From: Phyto melanocephala
Taxonomy: Eukaryota; Arthropoda; Insecta; Diptera; Rhinophoridae
Assembly (NCBI GenBank): GCA_941918925.1
Contig: OW799236.1
Span: 82,734,213 to 82,798,212, forward strand
Direction: 5' to 3'
DNA: 64,000 nt
Shown here: one piece after another, positions 44,610-54,824 of the stretch
Numbering within the stretch: position 1 is the first letter of the stretch
How the letters are laid out: the number at the start of each line of letters is the position of its first letter
Notes under the pieces: model-generated
Told to the model about the DNA's origin: nothing
The model's input: only the letters and a program-made list of their open reading frames with translations
The model's database searches: none
Program-made: the position numbers and the translations under genes

Positions 44610-44720
44610 TGAATAGAATAGTTAGAATAGAAAGCGAATAAAAAAGAAAGTGAAGCAGACTAGTCTAGAGTCTCTGGCGGGAATCCCCAAATTAGTAGAC
44701 CAGCACACTACTGACAAGTC
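44610..44720 (-). mobile_element. tRNA-like SINE fragment, second copy
   Basis: Shares GTCTAGAGTCTCTGGCGGGA and TTAGTAGACCAGCACACTA with the block at 38790-38940, with a deletion that removes one side of the T-arm. Confidence 0.45.
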
Positions 44721-44827
44721 CACAGGGACACCCTTCGTTGTAGGTAAAAAAAATATGTACTTCGTATTTTAACTTGATAAAAATATTCGGTATTTGCCTT
44801 AGTACTGCCCATTTAGAAAAAAAAAAA

Positions 44828-46683
44828 CAGTAAGAGCACTATATTTGGCAATGCCGAATCTTTTATACCCACCACCAATTTTATGTACATTTAAAGCACA
44901 GAATATATCTGTGGTCGCAAGGAAGAACAAGGTAACTCCATTTTTTTAAAACACGAGAAATACGCATTTAAAGTTTTCGACATGTTTTACTATTTTTTTT
45001 TTTAATTCATATTCTAATGTCTGCGCATTAAAAAAAAACATAATTTTACATCCTGTCGAACATTTTGGGTTGCAGTAAAAAACTTTTTACCCGTCAGAAG
45101 CGAAAATCAAGGTCAGTTACCTGATCTTTACCTAAAAATGGAGTTACCTGGTTTTTCCTAAAAATTTCATTGTTTGAATTTATTCTTGTATTTTATGGAG
45201 TTAAGGCAACTTTTCATCGTCTTATGCATCGTCTTATGGAGAAGATCGTCAAGGTTGCAGCAAAAGAGACTAAACTTGTAATTTTAAATTGTTATCAAAA
45301 AAAGTAATGAATTTCGTATTGATTTGAAAATCGAAAATTTTCAATTTTTTAGTTTTTAGTTCGCTGTTAAAAATAAAGGAATTCAGTTAATTTTGTTTTA
45401 TGTTAATGATATAATTCTAGTTTCAATTATTGTTTACATCCACGATCAATCTCCTAGAGTTTTTCTTTAAGATATTATGGAGTTACCTGATTTTTCCTTT
45501 AAACCAATGGAGTTACTTTTTTTTCCTAAAAACTGGTATTTAAGCGATTTTTATTTTGTAGATTACTCTTAAATGTGATACTTTTACAAAATTTTGTTCT
45601 GACAGAGTGATGTTAAATCCAAAATCCATCCAAGTTTTGGTGTTTTTTCAACTTTTTAGAAAAATGGAGTTACCTTGTTTTTCCTTGCGACCACAGATAT
45701 TATTTTGTTATTAACAGTAATCGCTATGGAATAATCTCTTCATACTAAAATATGTATCACTTTCTTTGTATATCTTCAAAAGTTCATATATGACAAGTGG
45801 GCGCTGAAGTAGGCGTGTCAGAAAAATTTTCAATAATGAATTTAACTTAGATATATTAATATAGAGTCCTTTCTTCTTCCACAACCTTTGTGCATGAAGA
45901 AATTATATGAATTTAAGGCAAAACGCTATATTAGAAGTGGGCGTTAAAGAGGTCCCCATTTTCACGCATTATAATAGCATATACCAAGAAGATATGTATG
46001 CAAAATTTCACCATCGTACTGCTATATATGTAATATTTTATCATCACACTGTTTTAAATTTCTCTGATAGTAGAAAATGTTAGAGGGCGTTAAAGTAGGC
46101 GTATCGAATTACTTTTTGCTAATGAATTCAACTTGTATACTCCAATATAGGGTCCCTTTTTCTTCCAATATCTTTGTCCATAGACGAGGTCAGTTTTTTT
46201 GTTAGCCTTTTGCCGTATTTAATTTAAATATACCAAAAAAGACATTGTGCGGTATAAGTTTTCGTACACTTTGATCTAAAGCTCGTTTCGAAATATATAG
46301 CTTTAATCAATATTCAGGGAAATATATTTTTTACTCAGGAAATATACTGGCAAAATTGTATCGCTGTATGTCAATGCATTCAGACACAATCTTATTTAAT
46401 TCGATGTAGGAAGGACATTGTTTTATTTTTGTGTTCAGCTATAACTCTCTTCCTAATATACAAATTTAGCCCATTTCCAATGCCAGACAAACCTTGTATA
46501 ACAAAAATATTGTGGCAAAATTTTAGCCTCCAACTTTTTCGATTCGAGCTATATCATGCTTTTCATAGATAGACGGACATATCTAGTTCGTTCTAAAATC
46601 AAACTTGGTCTCAGAAAATATATACTTTATGGGGTCAAAATGTTTATTTCGATGTGTTACAAGCGGAATGATAAAATTTAATA
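44828..46683 (-). mobile_element. Long DINE-1-like element, inverted, with a nested TIR element
   Basis: Begins GTAAGAGCACTATATTTGGC with the worn ATGCCGAAT hairpin and TATACCCACCACCAATTTT; ends GACCCCATAAAG (inverse, about 46623-46634) and CATTCCGCTTGTAACACATC. Interior AAGTGGGCGTTA-type blocks match the repeats of the element at 16440-18853. The terminal hairpin at the 5' end is eroded. An unrelated element interrupts it at 44909-45696. Confidence 0.75.
44909..45696. mobile_element. 788-bp TIR element nested in the DINE-1-like copy
   Basis: Ends CTGTGGTCGCAAGGAAGAAC-AAGGTAACTCCATTTTT and its inverse match at about 36 of 37 positions. The flanks are ATAT on both sides (44905-44908, 45697-45700), consistent with a 4-bp duplication; the uninterrupted DINE-1 relative reads CACAATATTTATTATTTTG at this point. 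The ATGGAGTTACCT core word of the TIR is repeated inside (near 45138, 45478 and 45510). No ORF. Family unknown. Confidence 0.88.
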
Positions 46684-46756
46684 ACTATTTTTTCCTTTTA
46701 TAAAACTTATCTGCCTTACATTGCAAGGTAACCTTACAGAATCAGCTTATTATATT

Positions 46757-47272
46757 AGCGGAACTCACTCGTTGATTCAAAGTACCCTTGCAAGTAGTTC
46801 AGACCGTGCAAGTCTAGCAAACAATTTAACTTATGCACGACTACAAAAACAAATTATTAAATTTCAATTTGAATCACTTTAGCAAATATGCACTACTAAA
46901 AATCAGTGCAAAGTAATGTCACACAAATTTGCACAACAGATACATAATTTCTTTACTCTCAGGGTTTAAAATCTCCACAAATTCAATTTCATACATGGCA
47001 TTTTTTACCAAAAAAATTGTGATATTATATTTTTCCGTTGATTTAGGCATTGTAATTTATTTAAAAGTAATTAATTTTCTATTCGGAAAATATTAAAACA
47101 CAGAATCTTACTTGTAAATTTAAAAAAAGATTTGTTGTTTCTTAAATACCTAAAAAATCAGCTCGTTGTCATAAGTTTGCAACACACATTAAAAATGCAC
47201 TCACGCTTGGTAGCAAAAAATTTGTGCATATTTGCACTAATTCCAAAAATGTTACCAAGAGTGAATCCCGCT
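46757..47272. mobile_element. 516-bp MITE with AGCGGRAYTCACTC ends
   Basis: AGCGGAACTCACTCGTTG at 46757 and, inverted, AGCGGGATTCACTCTTGG ending at 47272 are imperfect TIRs. The interior has many TTTGCAC/GTGCAAA words (46800-46940, 47180-47240). The frame at 47132-47326 crosses its end and is not a gene. Confidence 0.6.
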
Positions 47273-48027
47273 ATTATTTGTATATTTTTATCGAGAAAGC
47301 ACATATACAAAAGCAAAAATTTGTAGTGTCAGACTTTATCTATAAACAAAGATATTCTGGTGCAGCCACCTTCTAAATAAAGACACTTAAATAGCTGATT
47401 ATCTCTCATACATACGTAACAAAAGCTCTTACTTAACGTTGAATTATATTTTCTGCAGATTTTTTCACAACAGAACAGAACGAAAAAGGAACAACAAACC
47501 TTACATACAGATTTTCCATTAAACATGCAAACTAAATTCGCCTATAGTTTTGGTAGCCATTAAACAAACATTATATATATTTTAATAAACGCCCAAACCC
47601 CTAAACTCGTTAGCTAGGTCCGAACCTGATTGCAAATAAATTATTAATATTTATTTATTTATATTATTTTTATTTTTTCTTCCTCTAAAGAGTTTCTCAC
47701 ATTCAAGCAAAATTAAAATATAAGTAAACATATTACATTATTAATCATTTTACGAACATCATTCAGTTCTGAAAACTTTTGACAATATACTTATGAGAAG
47801 TATTTGTAATAAAATTCATATTCAATTCTACTCAATTTAGAATAATATAAATATATAAATAAATTTTATATTGAATGCACATAAAATAAATTCATTTCTG
47901 ATTGATTCGTCGTATTTACAACTAAATTTATAATTTATACTGTACAATTATTAATGGTCAATATGATTTATAATAAAACAAAAACGACTACTAACATTTG
48001 TATTGCTGTCATAAAATTATATTAATA
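47273..48027. other. Intergenic, nothing recognised
   Basis: AT-rich flank of the BEL/Pao insertion; the minus frame at 47329-47526 is unassigned. Confidence 0.35.
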
Positions 48028-48032
48028 CAGAC

Positions 48033-48479
48033 TGTTTGCGTCTATCCGGTGTCAACACGTTCGTAGTTAAAGTTGCTCGTGTGGATGGTCGATTTACGGT
48101 TGCTCTATATGGCAATACCGTTTCTGTAGTGCGGTGAGTCGGCGCTATGAGAACGCCGTTGAGAAGTCAACCGACTCAGTTTTTACATTCTTCGTAAAAC
48201 ATTCGTGAGAAACAGACGCCAACAACTTTATTTTAGTGTGTAAAACAAATAAAGAAATTGAAATTATAAAATAAAATAAAGGAAAAGAAAAAAAATCTAA
48301 ATATAAATTTAAATAGAAGAAAAAGAACGTGTTTTATTGAAAAGGAAAAAAGGTGCAAACTAAGAGAGAAGATAAAGGAAAAAATACAAGAAGAGAACCA
48401 CAACCACCAAAAAGACGATCTACCCCAATTATTCCACCGTAGCTCCAACAGCCAAAGGGACACTTCAACCAGGTAAACA
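48033..48479 (+). repeat. 5' LTR of the BEL/Pao element
   Basis: Begins TGTTTGCGTC and ends AGGTAAACA (TG...CA). AATAAA hexamers near 48247 and beyond mark the likely R-region poly(A) site. The last bases contain CCAG|GTAAAC, a consensus splice donor. The long minus-strand frame across it is a shadow and is repeated in the 3' LTR. Confidence 0.95.
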
Positions 48480-48482
48480 TTT

Positions 48483-48500
48483 TGGTCCTTCTCCCGGCAA
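48483..48500 (+). promoter_or_regulatory. Primer-binding site
   Basis: TGGTCCTTCTCCCGGCAA begins three bases after the 5' LTR. TGG-TCCTTC is complementary to a CCA-ended tRNA 3' terminus; from memory the best fit is tRNA-Tyr, whose 3' end in flies is ...GAAGGACCA. The tRNA identity is an inference. Confidence 0.6.
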
Positions 48501-48859
48501 TTTGGAAGAAAAGGTGCGTACATTGAATATTTTTTGGAATTTAATTAGTGTCTCAGTGTGTAAAGATTAATTTGTGGCTCGGCTGAAATTTAATGTTAAT
48601 AAAGAGCAACGGTACACTTTACTGTACAAACCGCTATAACGGATTTTTTGTTGTTTTTCAAAAAGTTTTGCGCATATTTCGGCTGCCATTTAAATTTTTT
48701 GTTGTTCAAAAGAATTTGCTTTGGAAATAAATTGGAATTTTTTTGGCGCCTTTTTTGGTTTTACTTTGTTGTTCTTGCCTTTCATTTTTGCGATAAGTGT
48801 TTCCCAAACTTTTTTTTGTTGTGGTGCCCTCTAATAATTATTATTAAATAAAATCAAAA

Positions 48860-51800
48860 ATGTCAACATTTGATAAATATATCCGCGCGGCAGATGAGGT
48901 AATTAGTTTTGAGGCTAATTTAAAAGACCAAGACCTTTCAGGCTATACTAAAGAGGCCTTTGATTTTGAGAAAGAGGAACTTGGCAAAATCTGGGAAAAA
49001 TATAAGAAAATTTTTAATGAGTGCTCCGATGAGACGGTAGAGAGGAAAAAAGAAATGGTAGTTGTGCAAACGAAGCATCCACATGTTCGTAAAACATATA
49101 TTCGATGTATCAATATAATTGCTAAGGCCGAACAAAATATAAAAGAAGTTGTTAGAGAAAATGTAAATGCAGCAGTTCCCAATATTTGTAGCTCCATATC
49201 TGTCCCTCCGTGTGATACTGGTGTTTTTCATGGGGATTACGTGTCGTGGCCGACATTTAGGGATATGTTTACTGCAATTTACATAAAAAATACCAAACTC
49301 AGCCCTGTAGAGAAATTGTTTTATTTATTTCAAAAAACTGATGGTGAGGCTCGAGATATTAATAGAAATATTGCGTTAACGGGAGAGAATTTTGACATTG
49401 CTTGGAACAATTTAAAATCCCAGTACGAGAACAAAAGAGTTTTAATCAATAGTCAACTTAAGTCACTTTTTAATTTAGCCCCTTGCCTACAAGAAACTGC
49501 TTCTGAAATTAAAAGACTTCAAAGGGAAATAAATAATTGTATGGCAGTATTAAAGTTATATAAAGTTGATATTGTCTCATGGGATCCAATTTTTGTGTTT
49601 CAATGCTCTTCGCGTCTCTCAGAATGCACATTAAACCTTTGGGAACAATCAGTGAAAAATAAAACAGAGGTCCCCAAATGGGAGGAATTAAATAATTTTC
49701 TCACTGATAGATATCATGCCCTTGAAAGTGTTTCGGACATCATTGCAACACATAATGTGCCGCTAGGTGGTTCCCAATCCGTGAATAATTTCAACAATCA
49801 GCCAAATAAAGTAAAACAATTTAAAGCTCATCATACAAAAGTCGATTCAGTGCAGTGTAAATTATGCAAAGAAAATCATAGGATAAGTGCGTGTTCTAAA
49901 TTTTTGCACATGGACTACAGAAATCGTGTTTCTACTTTAAAAAAGTTTAGATTTTGTTTCAATTGCCTTACTATTGGCCATATGTATGGTGATTGTACTA
50001 GTCCAAATGGTTGCTCGAAATGTAAAAGAAAGCACCACACCTTAATGCATAAAGATTTTATAAGAAAAGAAAACAGTAGTCAATCAAATTTTGTTTCTCA
50101 GGGTGAAAATCGAAATAGTTCGGTAACAAGAATACAGTCCGCTAATATTCCTGGGCCGTCGGGAGTTGTTCAATCACATCACACGTCTGTTTCGAAAAAG
50201 GTTATGTTGGCGACAGCTTGGGTTCATATTGTTAGTTTTGGCTCTTATTACAAGGTACGAGCTCTAATTGATCCATGTTCTGATGAGAGTTTTATTTCCG
50301 AAAGAATACAAAAACTTCTGAGGTTGCCCACTAGTCCAGTATCAGCTGAAGTTACGGGTCTAGGAGGAGATATAATAAGCAGATCTTCTAAATTGGCAAC
50401 GTTTGTTATTGTATCACTTTTCAATCAGGATGTGTCTCTTAATGTACAAGCTCTAGTCGTGCCTCGTGTAACTGGTAGTGTCCCAACACATTCATTTAGC
50501 CCATTAACTAACGATAAACTGCCAGATTTGAATTATGCTGATCCGAAATTTTACGAAAGCAGTGAAGTAGATTTATTATTAGGAGGTGATCTGTATCCCT
50601 TTATTCTTCGTGATGGAGTCCAACACGGTATTTTTGAATCCCTAGTGGCTCAAGAAACGATTTTTGGTTGGATTGTGACTGGCCCAACACCCAGTAATGT
50701 TTCCACACGATGTGTCAGAATGTCTCATATGACAAGAGTTTCAATAGATGACCAATTGACAAAGTTTTGGGAGTTAGAAGAAGTTTCTCGTAAAAAGGTT
50801 CTATCAGAAGAGGATAAGAAATGTGAGGAGATCTATCGTTCTACTACCACGAGAGATTCTAAAGGGAGGTATGTTGTAAGTCTGCCCTTTAAGAATAATA
50901 TTGCTTCACTTGGTCCAAATAGGCATATTGCTCTTAGTCAATATTTAAGAAATGAGAAATCTTTAATGCGTAAACCAGAATTTAAGACTCAATACGATGA
51001 GGTCCTCAAAGAATATTTAACTTTAGGACATATGGAGAAACTCAGAGGTTCTGAAAGTGGCCCAAGTTATTATTTACCTCATCACGGAGTGTTTAAGCCC
51101 GAAAGTACAACAACAAAATTAAGAATAGTTTTCAATGCCTCTAGTGCGTCTTCTAGTGGTAAAAGCCTCAACGACATGTTGTACGTAGGCCCCATTTTGC
51201 AAGCTGATTTAGTATCTCTGATATTGAAATGGCGATTTTATCAGTTTGTATTTAATGCGGATATTGCGAAAATGTATCGCCAAATTTTAGTAAATCCTGA
51301 ACACAGACCTTTTCAAAAAGTTGTTTTTCGTAGTTCGGCAGATAGTGAGATTGAAGATTTTCAACTAAAAACGGTCACTTTTGGCGTTAATTGTGCTCCT
51401 TATTTGGCCCTAAGAACGATACTTCAATTAGCTGATGACGAAGAACTACGTTTTCCACTCGGCGCTCGAATATTGCGAGAGTGTATGTATGTTGATGATG
51501 CTCTTGTAGGGGCTCATTGTATTTCTGATGCTTTGGTGGCACGAGACCAGTTAATTGGTATATTACAGACTGCAGGGTTTGAGTTAAGAAAATGGACGTC
51601 AAACTCAAAGCAAATTTTAAAAAATTTGCCCCAAGAGCATTTATTAAATTCAAATTTTTTGTCGCTCGAGGATAAGAGCACAACGAAAACGCTTGGCGTA
51701 CGCTGGAATGCAGCAGAAGACGTATTTTACTTTACGACTGAGAAAATAAAACTTAAGCAGTCGTACACAAAGCGGGAAGTTCTGTCAATTATTGCTCGAC

Positions 51801-54055
51801 TTTTTGATCCAGCAGGCTGGTTAGGCCCAGTAGTTATCAAAGCCAAAATTTTAATGCAGCAAATGTGGCTTGATAAAATAGATTGGGATGACCCGATAAA
51901 ACCTCTGGCTCTTACTAAATGGCAATCTTTTGTGATGAAATATAATGATATCGACTCAATTAAACTTCCCCGATGGATTAAGTATACCCCAGACTGTCAT
52001 ATTGAGTTTCATGGTTTTTGCGACGCATCTGAGTTAGCTTATGCAGCCACAATATATGTTAGAATTAGTTTTGGTGATAAAGTTTACACAAATTTGCTCA
52101 CTTGTAAAACGAAAGTGACTCCAGTGAAAAAGCCATCATTGCCACGCTTGGAATTATGTGGAGCAGTACTTTTGGCAAATTTGTTTAATAGTGTGGTTCC
52201 CAATTTAAATTTAAATACATATATTTTATATTTGTGGTCCGATTCTACAATTGTATTAGCTTGGCTTCGAAAACCACCTTGTAATTGGAAAACGTTTGTG
52301 GCAAATAGAATCGCTACTATTTTAGAAAAAGTTGGTAACAAAAATTGGTTTCATGTACCTACAAATTACAACCCTGCCGATCTAGCAACCCGGGGGCTGA
52401 CTCCTTCTGAACTACGAGAAAACAAACTTTGGTGGCAAGGACCTGATTGGCTCAGGTTAGATAAATCGTTGTGGCCCCAAACTCCGTTAGAATTTCAAAC
52501 TTCGGAAGATTCAAAAAGAGTCCAAGTTAATGTTGCTCGATCGTCAGAACTAGAAGATGTACTTGACCGGTTTTCGAGTTTGCCCAGAGCTCTTCATGTG
52601 ATTTCATACTTGTTTCGATTTTACAATCTCACCCGTAAGAACCTTTATAAGGATGCTAAGTATGATTCAACGAGAATTACGGCGACAGAATTAGCCTTTG
52701 TGCGTAACCGATTGTTTTTCTTATCCCAACAACAACACTTTCTAAAGGAATTTAACTGTTTGTCGTCGAAGAAAAAACTTGATTCTCGTAGCCCTTTATT
52801 AACCCTTTCTCCATTTCTGGACAAAAATAAAATCATTCGAGCTAACGGTCGCCTTGGTTCAACCACTCGTTTGTCCTACAATGAAAGACACCCTATAATA
52901 TTAGCGTATGGCAGTAGGTTATCACGTCTTTATGTAGAATTCGTTCATAAATTAGTTCACCATGGTGGTACCCGTTTGGTCTTGAATGTTGTTCGTCAGG
53001 AGTGCTGGATAATAAAGGTTAAAAATTTGATCAAAACAGTTGCTCACAATTGTAAAATCTGTGTTTTGCATCGTAAAAAACTTCAATCTCAGATAATGGC
53101 AGCGTTACCGCAAGAAAGAACTACGTTAAGTCGTCCCTTTTCAAATACAGGTGTCGATTTCGCTGGCCCATTTGATGTCAAAAGTTTTACTGGTCGATAT
53201 TGCCGTATCACTAAAGGCTACGTGTGTCTCTTCGTTTGTTTCTCTACAAAGGCGATACATCTTGAAGCTGTTAGCGATTTGTCCACACCTGCGTTTCTTG
53301 CCGCTTTAGATCGCTTTATTGCTCGTCGTGGTTGTCCAAACAAAATTTTCTCAGATAATGGTAGAAACTTCGTTGGCGCTGCAAGACAACTTAAAATTAA
53401 CTTTGAGAAACATGTGAAAGAGCTTCGAGATACTGCAGTTGAAAAATACGGTCACAGTCGGTTAGAGTGGCACTTTGTTCCAGCAGCAGCACCTCATATG
53501 GGAGGTTTGTGGGAAGCGGGTGTAAAAAGTTTTAAGACGTTATTTAAAAAGTCTACTGGCCAGCTAAAATATACTTTTGAGGAATTTTCTACTCTTTTGG
53601 CAAAAATAGAGGCGTGTCTCAATTCTCGTCCTCTTGGTCCCATGTCCGAAGATGCTTCTGATCTGTTAGCTCTCACTCCAGGGCACTTTCTGATAGGTTC
53701 TGCGTTGCTCACTCCTGCCGAACCTGAAGAACTTGATTCGCTAAGTATAACTAATCGTTGGCGCAAGGTTAAGGCAATGCAACAGGAGATCTGCCGCCGT
53801 TGGAGGATAGAATATTTGGTCGAGTTGCATAAACGAAACAAATGGAAATTTCCGCAAAATAATTTAAAAGAAAATGATCTCGTCGTGCTTAAAAATGAAC
53901 CATGTTGTCCTACTGAATGGCGTCTAGGTCGTATTGTTAAAATTTGCCCTGGTTCTGATGGAAAAGTTCGAGTCGTAGAACTAAAAACCCAGAATGGCCT
54001 TATCACACGACCGATACACAAATTAATACTTCTACCAAATCTGCAAACTGAATGA
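48860..54055 (+). CDS. BEL/Pao Gag-Pol polyprotein, intact (1731 residues)
   Basis: One uninterrupted frame, ATG in good context (TCAAAAATG). Gag: capsid-like DUF1759-type region at about 120-280 (YVSWPTFRDMF, EKLFYLFQKTDGEA). Three zinc-knuckle-like clusters at about 331-395 (CKLCKENHRISAC, CFNCLTIGH, CSKCKRKHHTLMH). Protease at about 460-630: the catalytic motif reads LIDPCSD (D471), with D-P-C instead of the usual D-S/T-G, then DLLLGGDLYPF and AQETIFGWIVTG. Reverse transcriptase at about 750-950 with YVDD at 877-880. RNase H-like region with D1055 (FCDAS), E1098 (RLELCG), D1128 (WSDSTIV). Integrase zinc module H1363 to C1398/C1401, catalytic core D1433 (GVDFAG), D1499 (FSDNG), E1552 (LWEAG), and a C-terminal DUF5641-like domain ending HKLILLP. 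All key residues except the unusual protease motif are present, so it probably drives its own copying into new genomic sites. Confidence 0.95.
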   Translation: MSTFDKYIRAADEVISFEANLKDQDLSGYTKEAFDFEKEELGKIWEKYKKIFNECSDETVERKKEMVVVQTKHPHVRKTYIRCINIIAKAEQNIKEVVRENVNAAVPNICSSISVPPCDTGVFHGDYVSWPTFRDMFTAIYIKNTKLSPVEKLFYLFQKTDGEARDINRNIALTGENFDIAWNNLKSQYENKRVLINSQLKSLFNLAPCLQETASEIKRLQREINNCMAVLKLYKVDIVSWDPIFVFQCSSRLSECTLNLWEQSVKNKTEVPKWEELNNFLTDRYHALESVSDIIATHNVPLGGSQSVNNFNNQPNKVKQFKAHHTKVDSVQCKLCKENHRISACSKFLHMDYRNRVSTLKKFRFCFNCLTIGHMYGDCTSPNGCSKCKRKHHTLMHKDFIRKENSSQSNFVSQGENRNSSVTRIQSANIPGPSGVVQSHHTSVSKKVMLATAWVHIVSFGSYYKVRALIDPCSDESFISERIQKLLRLPTSPVSAEVTGLGGDIISRSSKLATFVIVSLFNQDVSLNVQALVVPRVTGSVPTHSFSPLTNDKLPDLNYADPKFYESSEVDLLLGGDLYPFILRDGVQHGIFESLVAQETIFGWIVTGPTPSNVSTRCVRMSHMTRVSIDDQLTKFWELEEVSRKKVLSEEDKKCEEIYRSTTTRDSKGRYVVSLPFKNNIASLGPNRHIALSQYLRNEKSLMRKPEFKTQYDEVLKEYLTLGHMEKLRGSESGPSYYLPHHGVFKPESTTTKLRIVFNASSASSSGKSLNDMLYVGPILQADLVSLILKWRFYQFVFNADIAKMYRQILVNPEHRPFQKVVFRSSADSEIEDFQLKTVTFGVNCAPYLALRTILQLADDEELRFPLGARILRECMYVDDALVGAHCISDALVARDQLIGILQTAGFELRKWTSNSKQILKNLPQEHLLNSNFLSLEDKSTTKTLGVRWNAAEDVFYFTTEKIKLKQSYTKREVLSIIARLFDPAGWLGPVVIKAKILMQQMWLDKIDWDDPIKPLALTKWQSFVMKYNDIDSIKLPRWIKYTPDCHIEFHGFCDASELAYAATIYVRISFGDKVYTNLLTCKTKVTPVKKPSLPRLELCGAVLLANLFNSVVPNLNLNTYILYLWSDSTIVLAWLRKPPCNWKTFVANRIATILEKVGNKNWFHVPTNYNPADLATRGLTPSELRENKLWWQGPDWLRLDKSLWPQTPLEFQTSEDSKRVQVNVARSSELEDVLDRFSSLPRALHVISYLFRFYNLTRKNLYKDAKYDSTRITATELAFVRNRLFFLSQQQHFLKEFNCLSSKKKLDSRSPLLTLSPFLDKNKIIRANGRLGSTTRLSYNERHPIILAYGSRLSRLYVEFVHKLVHHGGTRLVLNVVRQECWIIKVKNLIKTVAHNCKICVLHRKKLQSQIMAALPQERTTLSRPFSNTGVDFAGPFDVKSFTGRYCRITKGYVCLFVCFSTKAIHLEAVSDLSTPAFLAALDRFIARRGCPNKIFSDNGRNFVGAARQLKINFEKHVKELRDTAVEKYGHSRLEWHFVPAAAPHMGGLWEAGVKSFKTLFKKSTGQLKYTFEEFSTLLAKIEACLNSRPLGPMSEDASDLLALTPGHFLIGSALLTPAEPEELDSLSITNRWRKVKAMQQEICRRWRIEYLVELHKRNKWKFPQNNLKENDLVVLKNEPCCPTEWRLGRIVKICPGSDGKVRVVELKTQNGLITRPIHKLILLPNLQTE

Positions 54056-54110
54056 CACTCACGCCCTTTTTTACATCAAGTTTTTCTATTCAACACACCT
54101 TTACCTTTTT

Positions 54111-54119
54111 CAGCTCAAG
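54111..54119 (+). promoter_or_regulatory. Probable splice acceptor for the second ORF
   Basis: ACCTTTACCTTTTTCAG ends at 54113, a strong pyrimidine tract and AG, six bases before the ATG of the downstream ORF. With the GTAAAC donor at 48473 in the 5' LTR it would give a spliced subgenomic mRNA, the way env-type ORFs of LTR elements are commonly expressed. Confidence 0.55.
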
Positions 54120-54824
54120 ATGTGTGATGGATTTTTTAACCCTAATTTTTGTTGCCCATTATGCCACCGTTTCCACGCAATTCGGCAATGTTCGCGCTTC
54201 ATCGTAATGGACGTGGAACAAAAGCTCCGTATCGTGGCTCAGCACTCGTTGTGCTATAATTGCTTGGCCCAGTCACACAGCAGGACAGAATGTAAAAGCA
54301 TCGACCGGTGTCGCCGCTGTATGCAGGACCATAATTCCTGGCTTCATCCGGTTCCTACTGGCCGTGTGTGGGTAAAAATGACTGCCCAAGTACGCGTAAT
54401 AACCCGTCCCGGTAGAGATCCATCATGGACACGTGCCGTACTCGATCCTACAATAACAAGATCCTCAATCATGCTTAGCGAGGCAGAAGAGATGCGCTGC
54501 GTCATCAAAAGAGGACGAACCGTCATAACCGTTCTCCATGGCCATGAAGATGGATTCCGTCAGGTCGAGGTGGAATGTGTCGTGGAAAACAAGACATATG
54601 GCAAGAGTCCCGCCATGAATCTTGACCCTAAAGGGAAGTACGTCCGAAGCGGTCTATCAGCGAATCGCCACTGGTATCAGAGTAAGGAATATTTCCTCAT
54701 CCTGGGGGCCGATGTGACCAGCAAAATTTTAAAGGGTCCGGCGAAAGGATACCCCGGTCAGATTTATGTACAGGAGACTTCGTTTGGTTTGGCGTACTTT
54801 GGTGAAGTAGACAAGAAACTGTAA
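54120..54824 (+). CDS. Second ORF of the BEL/Pao element: zinc knuckles plus protease-like region (234 residues)
   Basis: Separate intact ORF in the env position, 64 bp after the Gag-Pol stop and in a different frame. Residues 11-76 carry three cysteine/histidine clusters: CPLC-HRFHAIRQC (C12, C15, H19, C24), CYNCLAQSHSRTEC (C45-C58), CRRCMQDHNSWLH (C64, C67, H71, H76). They align block for block with the knuckles of the element's own Gag (CKLCKENHRISAC / CFNCLTIGH / CSKCKRKHHTLMH). Residues 84-230 resemble a BEL protease domain: RAVLDPTIT (D109) parallels RALIDPCSD in Pol, and FLILGADVTSKIL with VQETSFGLAYFG parallels LLLGGDLYPFIL with AQETIFGWIVTG. It is not an envelope: no signal peptide, no membrane span. 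GC content is higher than the Gag-Pol frame, which suggests a different origin from the rest of the element. Expression by splicing is likely. Role unknown: possibly an RNA-binding accessory or a dominant Gag/PR-like factor. Confidence 0.8.
   Translation: MCDGFFNPNFCCPLCHRFHAIRQCSRFIVMDVEQKLRIVAQHSLCYNCLAQSHSRTECKSIDRCRRCMQDHNSWLHPVPTGRVWVKMTAQVRVITRPGRDPSWTRAVLDPTITRSSIMLSEAEEMRCVIKRGRTVITVLHGHEDGFRQVEVECVVENKTYGKSPAMNLDPKGKYVRSGLSANRHWYQSKEYFLILGADVTSKILKGPAKGYPGQIYVQETSFGLAYFGEVDKKL

Noticed and set aside
48233..48523. Minus-strand hydrophobic ORF in the 5' LTR, repeated at 55333-55692
   Set aside because: Antisense reading of purine-rich LTR sequence; identical because the LTRs are identical.
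53494..54021. 175-codon minus-strand ORF in the BEL element
   Set aside because: Shadow of the integrase and C-terminal coding region.
54120..54824. Second BEL ORF as an envelope gene
   Set aside because: No signal peptide, membrane span or furin-like site; zinc knuckles and protease-like blocks fit better.
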